Below, piece by piece: positions 1 through 5,173 of a stretch of DNA of 5,173 nt. The stretch is from an uncultured Eubacteriales bacterium (GTDB lineage Bacteria > Bacillota > Clostridia > Lachnospirales > Lachnospiraceae): NCBI GenBank assembly GCA_900321145.1, contig ONVB01000186.1, forward strand, positions 1-5,173, given 5' to 3'. The notes beneath the pieces were generated by a model. That model had not been told where the DNA came from. It was given only the letters and a program-made list of their open reading frames with translations, and searched no databases. The position numbers were made by a program, and so were the translations under genes. Numbering within the stretch: the stretch's first letter is position 1; every line of letters starts with the position of its first letter.

Positions 1-25
1 GATACTACTATATAAAACACAAATG

Positions 26-55
26 AAAGGAGACTATCAAAGGACGGTCTCCTTT
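26..55 (-). terminator. Hairpin downstream of scfA, possible terminator or attenuator
   Basis: A 9-bp perfect inverted repeat (AAAGGAGAC at 26-34, GTCTCCTTT at 47-55) with a 12-nt loop lies 26 nt past the scfA stop. Read on the minus strand, the stem is followed by a moderately U-rich stretch (CATTTGTGTTTTA) rather than a clean U run, so as a terminator it is weak to moderate. Nothing like this follows it on the plus strand. Such a site between a SCIFF precursor and its maturase would let the small peptide be made in excess over the enzyme; that role is inference. An alternative 6-bp pairing of the same arm is described in the findings. Confidence 0.5.
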
Positions 56-81
56 ACTCCTGTGTCGATATAGCTTACCTT

Positions 82-231
82 TTACTTCTGCTCTGCGTTC
101 TCGCAGCTCTGATTTCCTACTGTGCAAGAAGTCTTGCATGCTGACTGGCATGATGTCTGGCACTCGCCGCAGCCACCCTTAGCTACTGTCTTGTCAAGAG
201 TCTTGTTTGTTAATGTCTTGATATGCTTCAT
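82..231 (-). CDS. scfA: SCIFF ranthipeptide precursor (six-cysteine peptide ScfA)
   Basis: This 49-residue ribosomally made peptide precursor belongs to the SCIFF family, which is nearly universal in Clostridia. Residues 1-20 are the leader (MKHIKTLTNK...) and end in GG. The core holds six cysteines at 21, 24, 28, 32, 36 and 43 in the family pattern CGECQTSCQSACKTSC. In the family, a radical SAM/SPASM maturase (ScfB) joins Cys side chains to other residues by thioether bonds; as I recall, a characterised homologue is linked Cys32-Thr37, and both residues sit at those numbers here. I chose the ATG at 229-231 because GGAGGA lies 7 nt upstream and the family begins MKHIKTL. A 17-codon in-frame extension to a TTG at 282 is rejected because it would start at about the transcription start. 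The maturase gene should follow, but the window ends 81 bases past the stop. The mature product is thought to act in signalling or regulation in clostridia; its role here is unknown. Confidence 0.95.
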   Translation of the reverse strand: MKHIKTLTNKTLDKTVAKGGCGECQTSCQSACKTSCTVGNQSCENAEQK

Positions 232-238
232 AATATAT

Positions 239-244
239 TCCTCC
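239..244 (-). promoter_or_regulatory. Ribosome binding site of scfA
   Basis: GGAGGA on the minus strand, 7 nt before the ATG at 231. It is a strong Shine-Dalgarno match at optimal spacing and decides the start in favour of the 49-residue peptide over the longer reading. Confidence 0.88.
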
Positions 245-285
245 ATCTCTTTTTTCTTTTCACAGTTTTCACGCAATCGCAAGGT

Positions 286-314
286 AGTATATCATAAGAA
301 GGAAGGCTTATCAA
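286..314 (-). promoter_or_regulatory. Putative sigma-A promoter of scfA
   Basis: Reading the minus strand, TTGATA (309-314) and TATACT (286-291) are separated by exactly 17 nt. This gives a predicted start near 279 and a leader of about 48 nt to the scfA ATG. The -35 matches the consensus at 5 of 6 positions and the -10 at 5 of 6. It stands back to back with the lysA promoter, with 37 bp between the two -35 boxes, so one regulator bound there could affect both genes; no clear operator is visible. Confidence 0.65.
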
Positions 315-351
315 GATATATTTTGTGTTTTTTCCATGACCGTCCATTTAC

Positions 352-379
352 TTGACACTATATCAAATCCGTGTATAAT
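352..379 (+). promoter_or_regulatory. Consensus sigma-A promoter of lysA
   Basis: TTGACA (352-357) and TATAAT (374-379) both match the consensus exactly, with a 16-nt spacer (one short of the optimum). Predicted transcription starts near 386, leaving about 68 nt of leader before the lysA ATG at 454. The leader is too short to hold a lysine (L-box) riboswitch, which needs well over 150 nt. Nothing suggests strong transcriptional control other than the short inverted repeats noted in the findings. Confidence 0.8.
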
Positions 380-440
380 TGAAAAATCCGAATTTAAAGA
401 ATCTTCGGGCTTGAAACAACCGAAAAATCATACATTTGAA

Positions 441-446
441 AAGGGG
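441..446 (+). promoter_or_regulatory. Ribosome binding site of lysA
   Basis: AAGGGG ends 7 nt before the ATG at 454. It decides the start: the in-frame TTG at 436 lies upstream of this site and would have no RBS of its own. Confidence 0.8.
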
Positions 447-453
447 AAACAAT

Positions 454-1704
454 ATGAAAAAAGCATTTGTCACAAAGGAGCTTATAGAGGAGATAACAAA
501 GACCTATCCCACACCGTTTCACATATATGATGAAAAGGGGATAAGGGAGAATGCAAGGGCCTTGAACAGGGCCTTCGCCTGGAACAAGGGCTTCAAGGAG
601 TATTTCGCCGTAAAAGCAACTCCGACTCCCGCCATCCTTCGTATATTAAAGGAAGAGGGCTGCGGCACAGACTGCTCATCGCTCGCCGAGCTTATGATGT
701 CGGAGAAGGTCGGTATCGTAGGTGACGGTATCATGTTCTCGTCAAACGACACTCCGAAGGAGGAGTTTATCTATGCCGCCAAGCTCGGCGCCATAATCAA
801 CTTAGATGACATCACACATATAGATTTCTTAAACGATGCCTGCGGCATACCCGAGACTGTCTGCTGCCGCTACAACCCGGGAGGAAGCTTCTCCATCTCC
901 ACGCACGTTATGGACGAGCCCGGCGACGCAAAGTACGGCATGACCAAGGAGCAGCTCTTTGAGGCTTACAAGAGATTGAAGGAGCTTGGTGCAAAGCACT
1001 TCGGTCTTCACTCCTTCCTTGCAAGCAACACCGTGAGCAACGAGTACTATCCGACTCTCGCAGGCATACTTTTTGACGTAGCTGTCGAGCTGAAGGAAAA
1101 GACCGGTATAGAGCTTGACTTCATAGACCTTTCCGGAGGTGTCGGCGTAGCCTACAAGCCCGACCAGACTCCTAACGATATAGCTGTCATCGGCGCAGGC
1201 GTTAAGGAGCAGTTCGACAAGCTCCTTGTTCCCGCAGGACTCGGGCACATCAGGATCTTCACCGAGCTCGGCCGTTTTATGCTCGCCCCCTACGGACACC
1301 TTATCACCAGGGCTATCCACGAAAAGCATATCTATAAAGAATACATCGGAACCGACGCCTGTGCGGCCAATCTTATGCGACCGGCGATGTACGGCGCCTA
1401 CCACCACATCACTGTTCTTGGCAAAGAAAATGAGCCCGCCGACCATCTCTACGATGTGACAGGCTCACTCTGTGAGAACAATGATAAGTTCGCCATAGAC
1501 CGTATGCTTCCGAAGATCGACATGGGCGATTACCTCGCCATCCACGACACCGGAGCTCACGGCTTTGCGATGGGATATAATTATAACGGAAGACTTCGCT
1601 CGGCGGAACTCCTCTTAAAGGAGGACGGAACGGTAAAGCAGATCCGCCGCGCCGAGACGGTCGATGATTACTTCGCAACCTTGAGCGAGTACTGGGATGC
1701 GTAA
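454..1704 (+). CDS. lysA: Diaminopimelate decarboxylase
   Basis: The product is a 416-residue PLP enzyme of fold type III that decarboxylates meso-diaminopimelate to L-lysine, the last step of lysine synthesis in the cytoplasm. Visible motifs in order: N-terminal YPTPFHIYD (18-26); YFAVKATPTP with the PLP Schiff-base lysine K54; GLHSFLASN (184-192), where many LysA proteins have HIGSQ; the glycine-rich DLSGGVGV (225-232) for PLP phosphate; ELGRF (271-275), usually EPGR; GSLCENND (337-344) with the active-site Cys340; and DTGAHGFAMGYNYNGR (365-380) in the C-terminal beta-barrel. These departures from the E. coli-type motifs are, from memory, normal for the subfamily annotated lysA in Lachnospiraceae, so I do not read them as loss of function. 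Length is typical and the gene looks intact. It is transcribed away from scfA by its own promoter and converges on the 866-residue gene. Its last four sense codons and stop lie in a direct repeat. A related amino-acid decarboxylase is the main alternative, judged unlikely. Confidence 0.93.
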   Translation: MKKAFVTKELIEEITKTYPTPFHIYDEKGIRENARALNRAFAWNKGFKEYFAVKATPTPAILRILKEEGCGTDCSSLAELMMSEKVGIVGDGIMFSSNDTPKEEFIYAAKLGAIINLDDITHIDFLNDACGIPETVCCRYNPGGSFSISTHVMDEPGDAKYGMTKEQLFEAYKRLKELGAKHFGLHSFLASNTVSNEYYPTLAGILFDVAVELKEKTGIELDFIDLSGGVGVAYKPDQTPNDIAVIGAGVKEQFDKLLVPAGLGHIRIFTELGRFMLAPYGHLITRAIHEKHIYKEYIGTDACAANLMRPAMYGAYHHITVLGKENEPADHLYDVTGSLCENNDKFAIDRMLPKIDMGDYLAIHDTGAHGFAMGYNYNGRLRSAELLLKEDGTVKQIRRAETVDDYFATLSEYWDA

Positions 1705-1709
1705 GTATA
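1690..1709 (+). repeat. Direct repeat copy 1 (lysA 3' end)
   Basis: A 20-bp sequence beginning TACTGGGATG and ending GTATA, covering the lysA tail Tyr-Trp-Asp-Ala-stop and 5 bases beyond. It matches 1795-1814 at 18 of 20 positions; the differences are at 1700 (C versus A) and 1704 (A versus G). Confidence 0.85.
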
Positions 1710-1736
1710 GGATTCTTCGCTTCGCTCAGAATGACA
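1710..1736 (+). repeat. Dispersed palindromic repeat (TTCGCTTCGCTCAGAATGACA type)
   Basis: The stretch centred on CTTCGCTTCGCTCAGAATG can fold with ATTCT (1712-1716) against AGAAT (1728-1732). From memory, this motif, often read on the other strand as CATTCTGAGCGAAGCGAAG, occurs in many copies between genes in diverse bacteria. Its origin and function are not settled. Here it lies 5 bases past the lysA stop, at the left end of the convergent junction, and may act as a transcript 3'-end hairpin. I see only one copy in this window, so repeat status rests on recall. Confidence 0.6.
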
Positions 1737-1787
1737 CCGCTGCTTAAGCGGTATGACTATGCGATGCACACATTGACATACCGCTTA
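1736..1787. repeat. Inverted repeats in the convergent lysA junction
   Basis: An 11-bp perfect inverted repeat, TAAGCGGTATG (1745-1755) and CATACCGCTTA (1777-1787), encloses a 21-nt loop containing a small TGC/GCA palindrome. ACCGCT at 1736-1741 can instead pair with AGCGGT at 1747-1752 around a 5-nt loop, so the two hairpins exclude each other. Neither strand has a T run after the stem, so it is not a classical intrinsic terminator. It may still protect or define the 3' ends of the two convergent transcripts, or be part of an inserted element. Confidence 0.6.
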
Positions 1788-1793
1788 CAGGTC

Positions 1794-4394
1794 TTACTGG
1801 GATGAGTAGGTATACATAGTGTTGCTGTGTGTGCTTATCTCATCCGCGAAGTCGTCCCTTGTCATGCGTACTTCCTCATCCTCGACGGGATCGTAATACC
1901 TTATGTGTGTATCGTTATAGCTTATCACGAGGACATATCTGCCGTCGGTCATCTGCGCCGCAAAAGGCATATCCCTGTCCAGGAAGTACAGAGCCGTATC
2001 AAGGCTTATGCCGGATATATTTACCCCTATATCAAAGGAATGATCCGCAAAGGCCTGCTCAAAGCTTCCGCACTCTCTTATATCAGAATACTTAACCCTG
2101 TTTCCCGCATAGTCAAGACACATATATGCGCAGGCAAGCAGGGTTTTTTCTTTGTCCTTTTCCGCGGTTTTTCTTATCTTGTCGGCTATGGTATTGTAGC
2201 TGTCGGCCACTATCCCGCGGTAAACCGTGTTGCCGTAGCCGTTTACACATATACCCGAGGCCTGCTCATTTACGGCTATTATAGCCTGGCCGGCACTTAA
2301 GTACTCACCTTTAAAGCCTCGAGAATCGAAGACATAATAGCACTCCCGGTCTACTCCGGATTCAACATTGTATTCCTTGAATTCCTCGACCACTCTTCCC
2401 TTTGTGTTGATCCTCTCGGACTGCTTCTCCACATACATTCTCGACGGAAATACTATATCGGTCTGAACACCCTCGCGCGGATCGTCCGCCGTCAGAAGGA
2501 CGGTATTGCTTCCTCCCGTTTCCTTACGGTAGACTATATAATCCGGCTCGGTATCGGTAAAGAAATTCCCGTTCTTTACGGCTCTTGTAAGGTGAATGGT
2601 ATCCGCGTCGACGGAGGCGTCCATCACATACACTCCGGGCTTTTTATAATTCTTGAGTTCATCTCCGTTTTCCCCGATTATGTATATATCGTGCATTGGA
2701 AGAATCGGATCTCCGACGGCGGTCTCGACTATATCCTTTGCCTTTGAGACACCGTAGATGATGTCGTTTCCCACGAAGCCAAGCTCTACCACTCTCTCTC
2801 CGTCTCCGCCCTGCTTTACGGTCTCATTTCCGGTCTCAAAGTTGTGTATATGAAGCGCCGTGGTCTCCTCACGGCTCTTTGAATCCGGGTACGCAACCAC
2901 CTTTCTGTCACCTGACACGAGATACCTGTATGAAGGTATCTCCGCCATAAGAGGCTCTATCACATCGAGATTTAAGTCGACACAGTAGATAACTCCGTCA
3001 AGCAGCACATAGAGCACGCCCTCACCGTCAAAATAAGTAAACCTGCCCACCTCCTGCTGCATGACCGTAAAGGGTTCATCGCAGTAGATGAACGCAAGCT
3101 CCGACACGCTTGCATCCGCGGCACTGTAGCGCATGAGCATAATACCGTTTTTACCCTCATGTCTTCCGCGGCTCATATATCCGTATACCACAAATGACAG
3201 ATTTCCGTCATCGTCCATATCCACGATATTTATATCGCAGGTAAGGGACAGGGTTCTCACATCGTTCAAGTGATTGCTCATAAAGGAAAATACTTCGGCA
3301 AGCGTGGCCTTGCTGTAATCATAGTACCAAAGCGTACCCTGCTTGACAAAAGCAAGCTTCTTCTCGTTATCCGAGGTTATATAGTCCACTCTCCCGCTTC
3401 CCGTGATGCCCATCGACAGCGCATTTCTCTCGGGCGTTATATAATCCTCATCAAAGAAGCTGTCCATATACCTGTCATAACTTAAGATGTCGACTCTGTC
3501 ATAGCTCTCGTTGTAGTCAAGCGCGAAGAACTCGTCCACATAGTAGAAATGTTCCGCCGAATCGCTCACCGACTTGATGATATACGAATACCTGACAAGG
3601 GCGTACTCGCCGGAAATCTCCTGTATCTGCGGCGTCACCGGAGACACCGTGATAGGATCGAGCACTCCGAACGAAAGGGTGTCATAATCTGACTTTAAGG
3701 TGACATGCGAGAGTTCCCTTTCTCCGTCTATGGCTTCATCAAGGAGGTTATAAGCGGTATTCCCGACCTGGGCATTTACCTTCTTTTCACCGTAAGACTT
3801 TCTGAACTCGCTCGTAAATACCAAAAACTGCGCGGTAAAGTTCTTTTCAAGTCTCACGACCCTGCTGTAGAACCTGACCTCTTCCGTCTCCTCCTCAACG
3901 TCTTTGGTCCTGCCCGTGCCGTCCGCCGGCTTTCCCGACTTCACATCCACGATAAATACCAGCACATACTCCGTGTTGATCTTCATATCCATGCGAAAGT
4001 TTATATCGTACACCGTACGTATGGGTGACATGGCTCTTCCCTCAAGATCTCCTCTCTCGATGAGCTCATCGCCGTCTATACTCCTTAATTCATATGAGCA
4101 TGCACCGCCCGTTTCGTTTATGTCCTCTAAGGCGAGAGTCACTCCATGGTTTTCGTTTAACGGTATGATACAGTCACGCATAAGACCGGTCTTCATCTCG
4201 CACCTGTAGCCCTGCATACGGTTGAGCGTATCATCGCCCACCTTTGCGTAAACAACAGGAAGAGACGGCTCATCCATTTCATGAGACGCCTCGCTTAATC
4301 CCATATTATTTAATTTATTCACGAAAAGGGCAGTGCCCACCGCTACCGCGATGAACACCACCACTTTAAGTATTGTGATCCATATTTTTTTCAT
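1794..4394 (-). CDS. Membrane-anchored extracytoplasmic protein with degenerate C39-like C-terminal domain
   Basis: The 866-residue protein has unknown function. Residues 1-4 are MKKI, followed by one hydrophobic segment (about 5-25) with no lipobox cysteine, so it is probably a signal-anchor with the rest outside the cell membrane. Residues 50-150 contain NRMQGYRCEM, MRDCIIPL and YELRSIDGDELIE, motifs I recall from a family of large hypothetical proteins in Lachnospiraceae. A charged stretch (160-172) follows, then a long beta-rich body (about 175-700) with propeller-like phrases (LWYYDY, VIYCVDL, DYIVYR) and a calcium-loop-like DMDDDGN (392-398). The last ~130 residues resemble a C39/papain-like domain: LLACAYMCLDYAG (752-764), SLDTALYFLDRDMPFAA (797-813), RYVLVISYND (819-828) and YYDP (833-836). 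The expected catalytic Cys and His appear to be Thr751 and Arg819. The ATG at 4392-4394 has only a weak RBS, but the next Met would lose the anchor. Probably transcribed with the upstream phosphofructokinase gene (47-bp gap). Its last codons and stop lie in the direct repeat. Confidence 0.8.
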   Translation of the reverse strand: MKKIWITILKVVVFIAVAVGTALFVNKLNNMGLSEASHEMDEPSLPVVYAKVGDDTLNRMQGYRCEMKTGLMRDCIIPLNENHGVTLALEDINETGGACSYELRSIDGDELIERGDLEGRAMSPIRTVYDINFRMDMKINTEYVLVFIVDVKSGKPADGTGRTKDVEEETEEVRFYSRVVRLEKNFTAQFLVFTSEFRKSYGEKKVNAQVGNTAYNLLDEAIDGERELSHVTLKSDYDTLSFGVLDPITVSPVTPQIQEISGEYALVRYSYIIKSVSDSAEHFYYVDEFFALDYNESYDRVDILSYDRYMDSFFDEDYITPERNALSMGITGSGRVDYITSDNEKKLAFVKQGTLWYYDYSKATLAEVFSFMSNHLNDVRTLSLTCDINIVDMDDDGNLSFVVYGYMSRGRHEGKNGIMLMRYSAADASVSELAFIYCDEPFTVMQQEVGRFTYFDGEGVLYVLLDGVIYCVDLNLDVIEPLMAEIPSYRYLVSGDRKVVAYPDSKSREETTALHIHNFETGNETVKQGGDGERVVELGFVGNDIIYGVSKAKDIVETAVGDPILPMHDIYIIGENGDELKNYKKPGVYVMDASVDADTIHLTRAVKNGNFFTDTEPDYIVYRKETGGSNTVLLTADDPREGVQTDIVFPSRMYVEKQSERINTKGRVVEEFKEYNVESGVDRECYYVFDSRGFKGEYLSAGQAIIAVNEQASGICVNGYGNTVYRGIVADSYNTIADKIRKTAEKDKEKTLLACAYMCLDYAGNRVKYSDIRECGSFEQAFADHSFDIGVNISGISLDTALYFLDRDMPFAAQMTDGRYVLVISYNDTHIRYYDPVEDEEVRMTRDDFADEISTHSNTMYTYSSQ
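1795..1814 (+). repeat. Direct repeat copy 2 (3' end of the 866-residue gene)
   Basis: Second copy of the 20-bp sequence at 1690-1709, 105 bp away and in the same orientation. On the minus strand it encodes the last residues TyrThrTyrSerSerGln and part of the stop of the 866-residue protein. On the plus strand, in the frame of the lysA tail, it would read Tyr-Trp-Asp-Glu-stop. Confidence 0.85.
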
Positions 4395-4400
4395 CGTAAT

Positions 4401-4427
4401 GTAAGTCTCTTCGGGCTTGCTTTTTTT
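4401..4427 (+). terminator. Possible plus-strand intrinsic terminator between pfkA and the 866-residue gene
   Basis: On the plus strand, GTAAGTC (4401-4407) pairs with GGCTTGC (4414-4420) over 7 bp including two G-T wobbles, with a 6-nt loop, immediately followed by seven Ts (4421-4427). It has the form of an intrinsic terminator but points against the flanking genes. It could only stop antisense transcription running from the 866-residue gene towards pfkA. On the minus strand the wobbles become A-C mismatches and no T run follows, so it should not separate the two genes there. Confidence 0.35.
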
Positions 4428-4441
4428 ATTGATACTTTATC

Positions 4442-5173
4442 CTATTCATCTCCGAAGGATATACCGAGCATCTTTGCATTTTTTACAATATCATCATCCG
4501 GTGATACATATTTCAGTTTACCTGCCGTCTCGGAAAGCGGTATGGCAGTAACCTCGGTGCCCTTCATGACCACGAGCTTGCCGAAATCCTCATCGCGTAT
4601 AAGCTCCGCGGCCTTCGCTCCGAACCTGCTCGAGATAACTCTGTCGTAAGGTACAGGACTTCCGCCCCTCTGGGTGTGTCCCGGAACGGTCACCCTTATA
4701 TCCATGCCGCAGGAATCCTTGATCTTATCAACTATCTCGTAGGCAACAGAAGGATACTTTGCGGCCGCCTCGGCTATGGCTGCCTTTCTCTCCTTCTTCG
4801 GAAGCTTAGCGACCTCCTTTGAGATGGCACCCTCTGCCACCGCAAGTATCGAGAAGCCCTTGCCCTCCTTGGTCCTCTTGTCTAAGGCCTTTATAACCTT
4901 CTTTATATCATACGGGATCTCGGGGATAAGGATGATATCCGCACCCGAAGCGATGCCCGCGTGAAGGGTGATCCAGCCTACCTTATGTCCCATGACCTCG
5001 ACTATAAACACTCTGTTGTGTGAGTCCGCTGTAGTATGTATGCAGTCGATAGTCTTTGTCGCTATATCAACGGCGCTCTGGAAGCCGAAGGTCATATCGG
5101 TTCCCCAGATATCGTTGTCTATGGTCTTCGGAAGTCCGACCACGTTTAAGCCCTCTTCGGAAAGCCTGTTGGC
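4442..5173 (-). CDS. pfkA: 6-phosphofructokinase, C-terminal part (truncated by window edge)
   Basis: The enzyme phosphorylates fructose 6-phosphate to fructose 1,6-bisphosphate in glycolysis, in the cytoplasm. The 243 visible residues run from the window edge (ANRLSEEGLN...) to a TAG stop; about 110 N-terminal residues are missing. Visible motifs: PKTIDND (15-21) with the catalytic Asp19 (E. coli Asp127); HNR (52-54), whose Arg54 corresponds to a fructose-6-phosphate-binding Arg; MGHKVGW (61-67), where E. coli has MGR; PEIP (84-87); and the family signature PGHTQRGGSPVPYDR (163-177). Lys16 stands where ATP-dependent E. coli-type enzymes have Gly124. In pyrophosphate-dependent enzymes this Lys pairs with Asp104, but some ATP enzymes also carry it, and position 104 lies outside the window, so the phosphoryl donor is unresolved. 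There is no frameshift in the visible part. It is followed by the 866-residue gene on the same strand, probably in one transcript. Confidence 0.95.
   Translation of the reverse strand, partial: ANRLSEEGLNVVGLPKTIDNDIWGTDMTFGFQSAVDIATKTIDCIHTTADSHNRVFIVEVMGHKVGWITLHAGIASGADIILIPEIPYDIKKVIKALDKRTKEGKGFSILAVAEGAISKEVAKLPKKERKAAIAEAAAKYPSVAYEIVDKIKDSCGMDIRVTVPGHTQRGGSPVPYDRVISSRFGAKAAELIRDEDFGKLVVMKGTEVTAIPLSETAGKLKYVSPDDDIVKNAKMLGISFGDE

Noticed and set aside
9..46. Possible ten-codon leader peptide on the minus strand (TTG after AAAGGAG) overlapping the hairpin
   Set aside because: It relies on a TTG start inside a likely terminator, with no sign of selection; too short to support.
232..282. 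N-terminal extension of scfA by 17 codons from a TTG at 282
   Set aside because: It would begin at about the predicted transcription start, lacks an RBS, and is absent from the SCIFF family, which begins MKHIKTL.
403..414. The 12-mer TCTTCGGGCTTG shared with 4408-4419
   Set aside because: About one shared 12-mer is expected by chance in a window of this size, and the contexts differ.
436..453. TTG start six codons upstream of the lysA ATG
   Set aside because: The strong AAGGGG site falls inside this extension and is correctly spaced for the ATG at 454.
380..453. Lysine (L-box) riboswitch before lysA
   Set aside because: The leader is only about 68 nt and shows none of the expected multi-helix structure.
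829..1446. 205-residue open frame on the minus strand inside lysA
   Set aside because: It lies wholly inside a well-supported lysA, has no recognisable motif, and is explained by codon bias of the sense gene.
1827..2300. 157-residue open frame on the plus strand inside the 866-residue gene
   Set aside because: No recognisable protein features or convincing start; it is antisense to the region encoding the C39-like domain and reads as a shadow frame.
3705..4028. 107-residue open frame on the plus strand, overlapped by another frame to 4209
   Set aside because: Shadow of the 866-residue gene, with no RBS context or known motif.

Overview
The window most likely comes from a Clostridia chromosome, probably Lachnospiraceae. 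This is inferred from a canonical six-cysteine SCIFF (ranthipeptide) precursor, a Clostridia-style LysA, a PKTIDND-type phosphofructokinase, and a large membrane-anchored protein of a kind I recall from Lachnospiraceae genomes. It looks like ordinary chromosome: there is no transposase, integrase, CRISPR array or RNA gene.

Layout, left to right. (1) Bases 1-81 lie downstream of scfA on the minus strand and hold a hairpin with competing arms, probably a terminator or attenuator before the expected maturase gene, which lies outside the window. (2) scfA, minus strand, 82-231, encodes a 49-residue SCIFF precursor with its own strong RBS and promoter. (3) A 222-bp divergent intergenic region carries back-to-back sigma-A-type promoters, one for scfA and one for lysA; the lysA promoter matches both consensus hexamers exactly. 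(4) lysA, plus strand, 454-1704, encodes diaminopimelate decarboxylase, the last step of lysine synthesis. (5) A short convergent junction, 1705-1793, holds a widely dispersed palindromic repeat and an 11-bp inverted repeat. It is bracketed by a 20-bp direct repeat (18/20 identical) that overlaps the 3' ends of both flanking genes. (6) Minus strand, 1794-4394: an 866-residue protein with one N-terminal membrane anchor, a long beta-rich extracytoplasmic body, and a C-terminal domain resembling a C39-type cysteine peptidase whose expected catalytic Cys and His are replaced. (7) Minus strand, 4442 to the right edge: the C-terminal 243 residues of a 6-phosphofructokinase.

The phosphofructokinase and the 866-residue gene are 47 bp apart on the same strand, with no obvious terminator or promoter between them on that strand, so they are probably co-transcribed. 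lysA is probably monocistronic and scfA probably leads an scfA-maturase operon. I see no single pathway linking the four genes. The least explained items are the 866-residue protein and the repeat-bracketed junction at 1690-1814. I do not see convincing evidence of a wholly new system.
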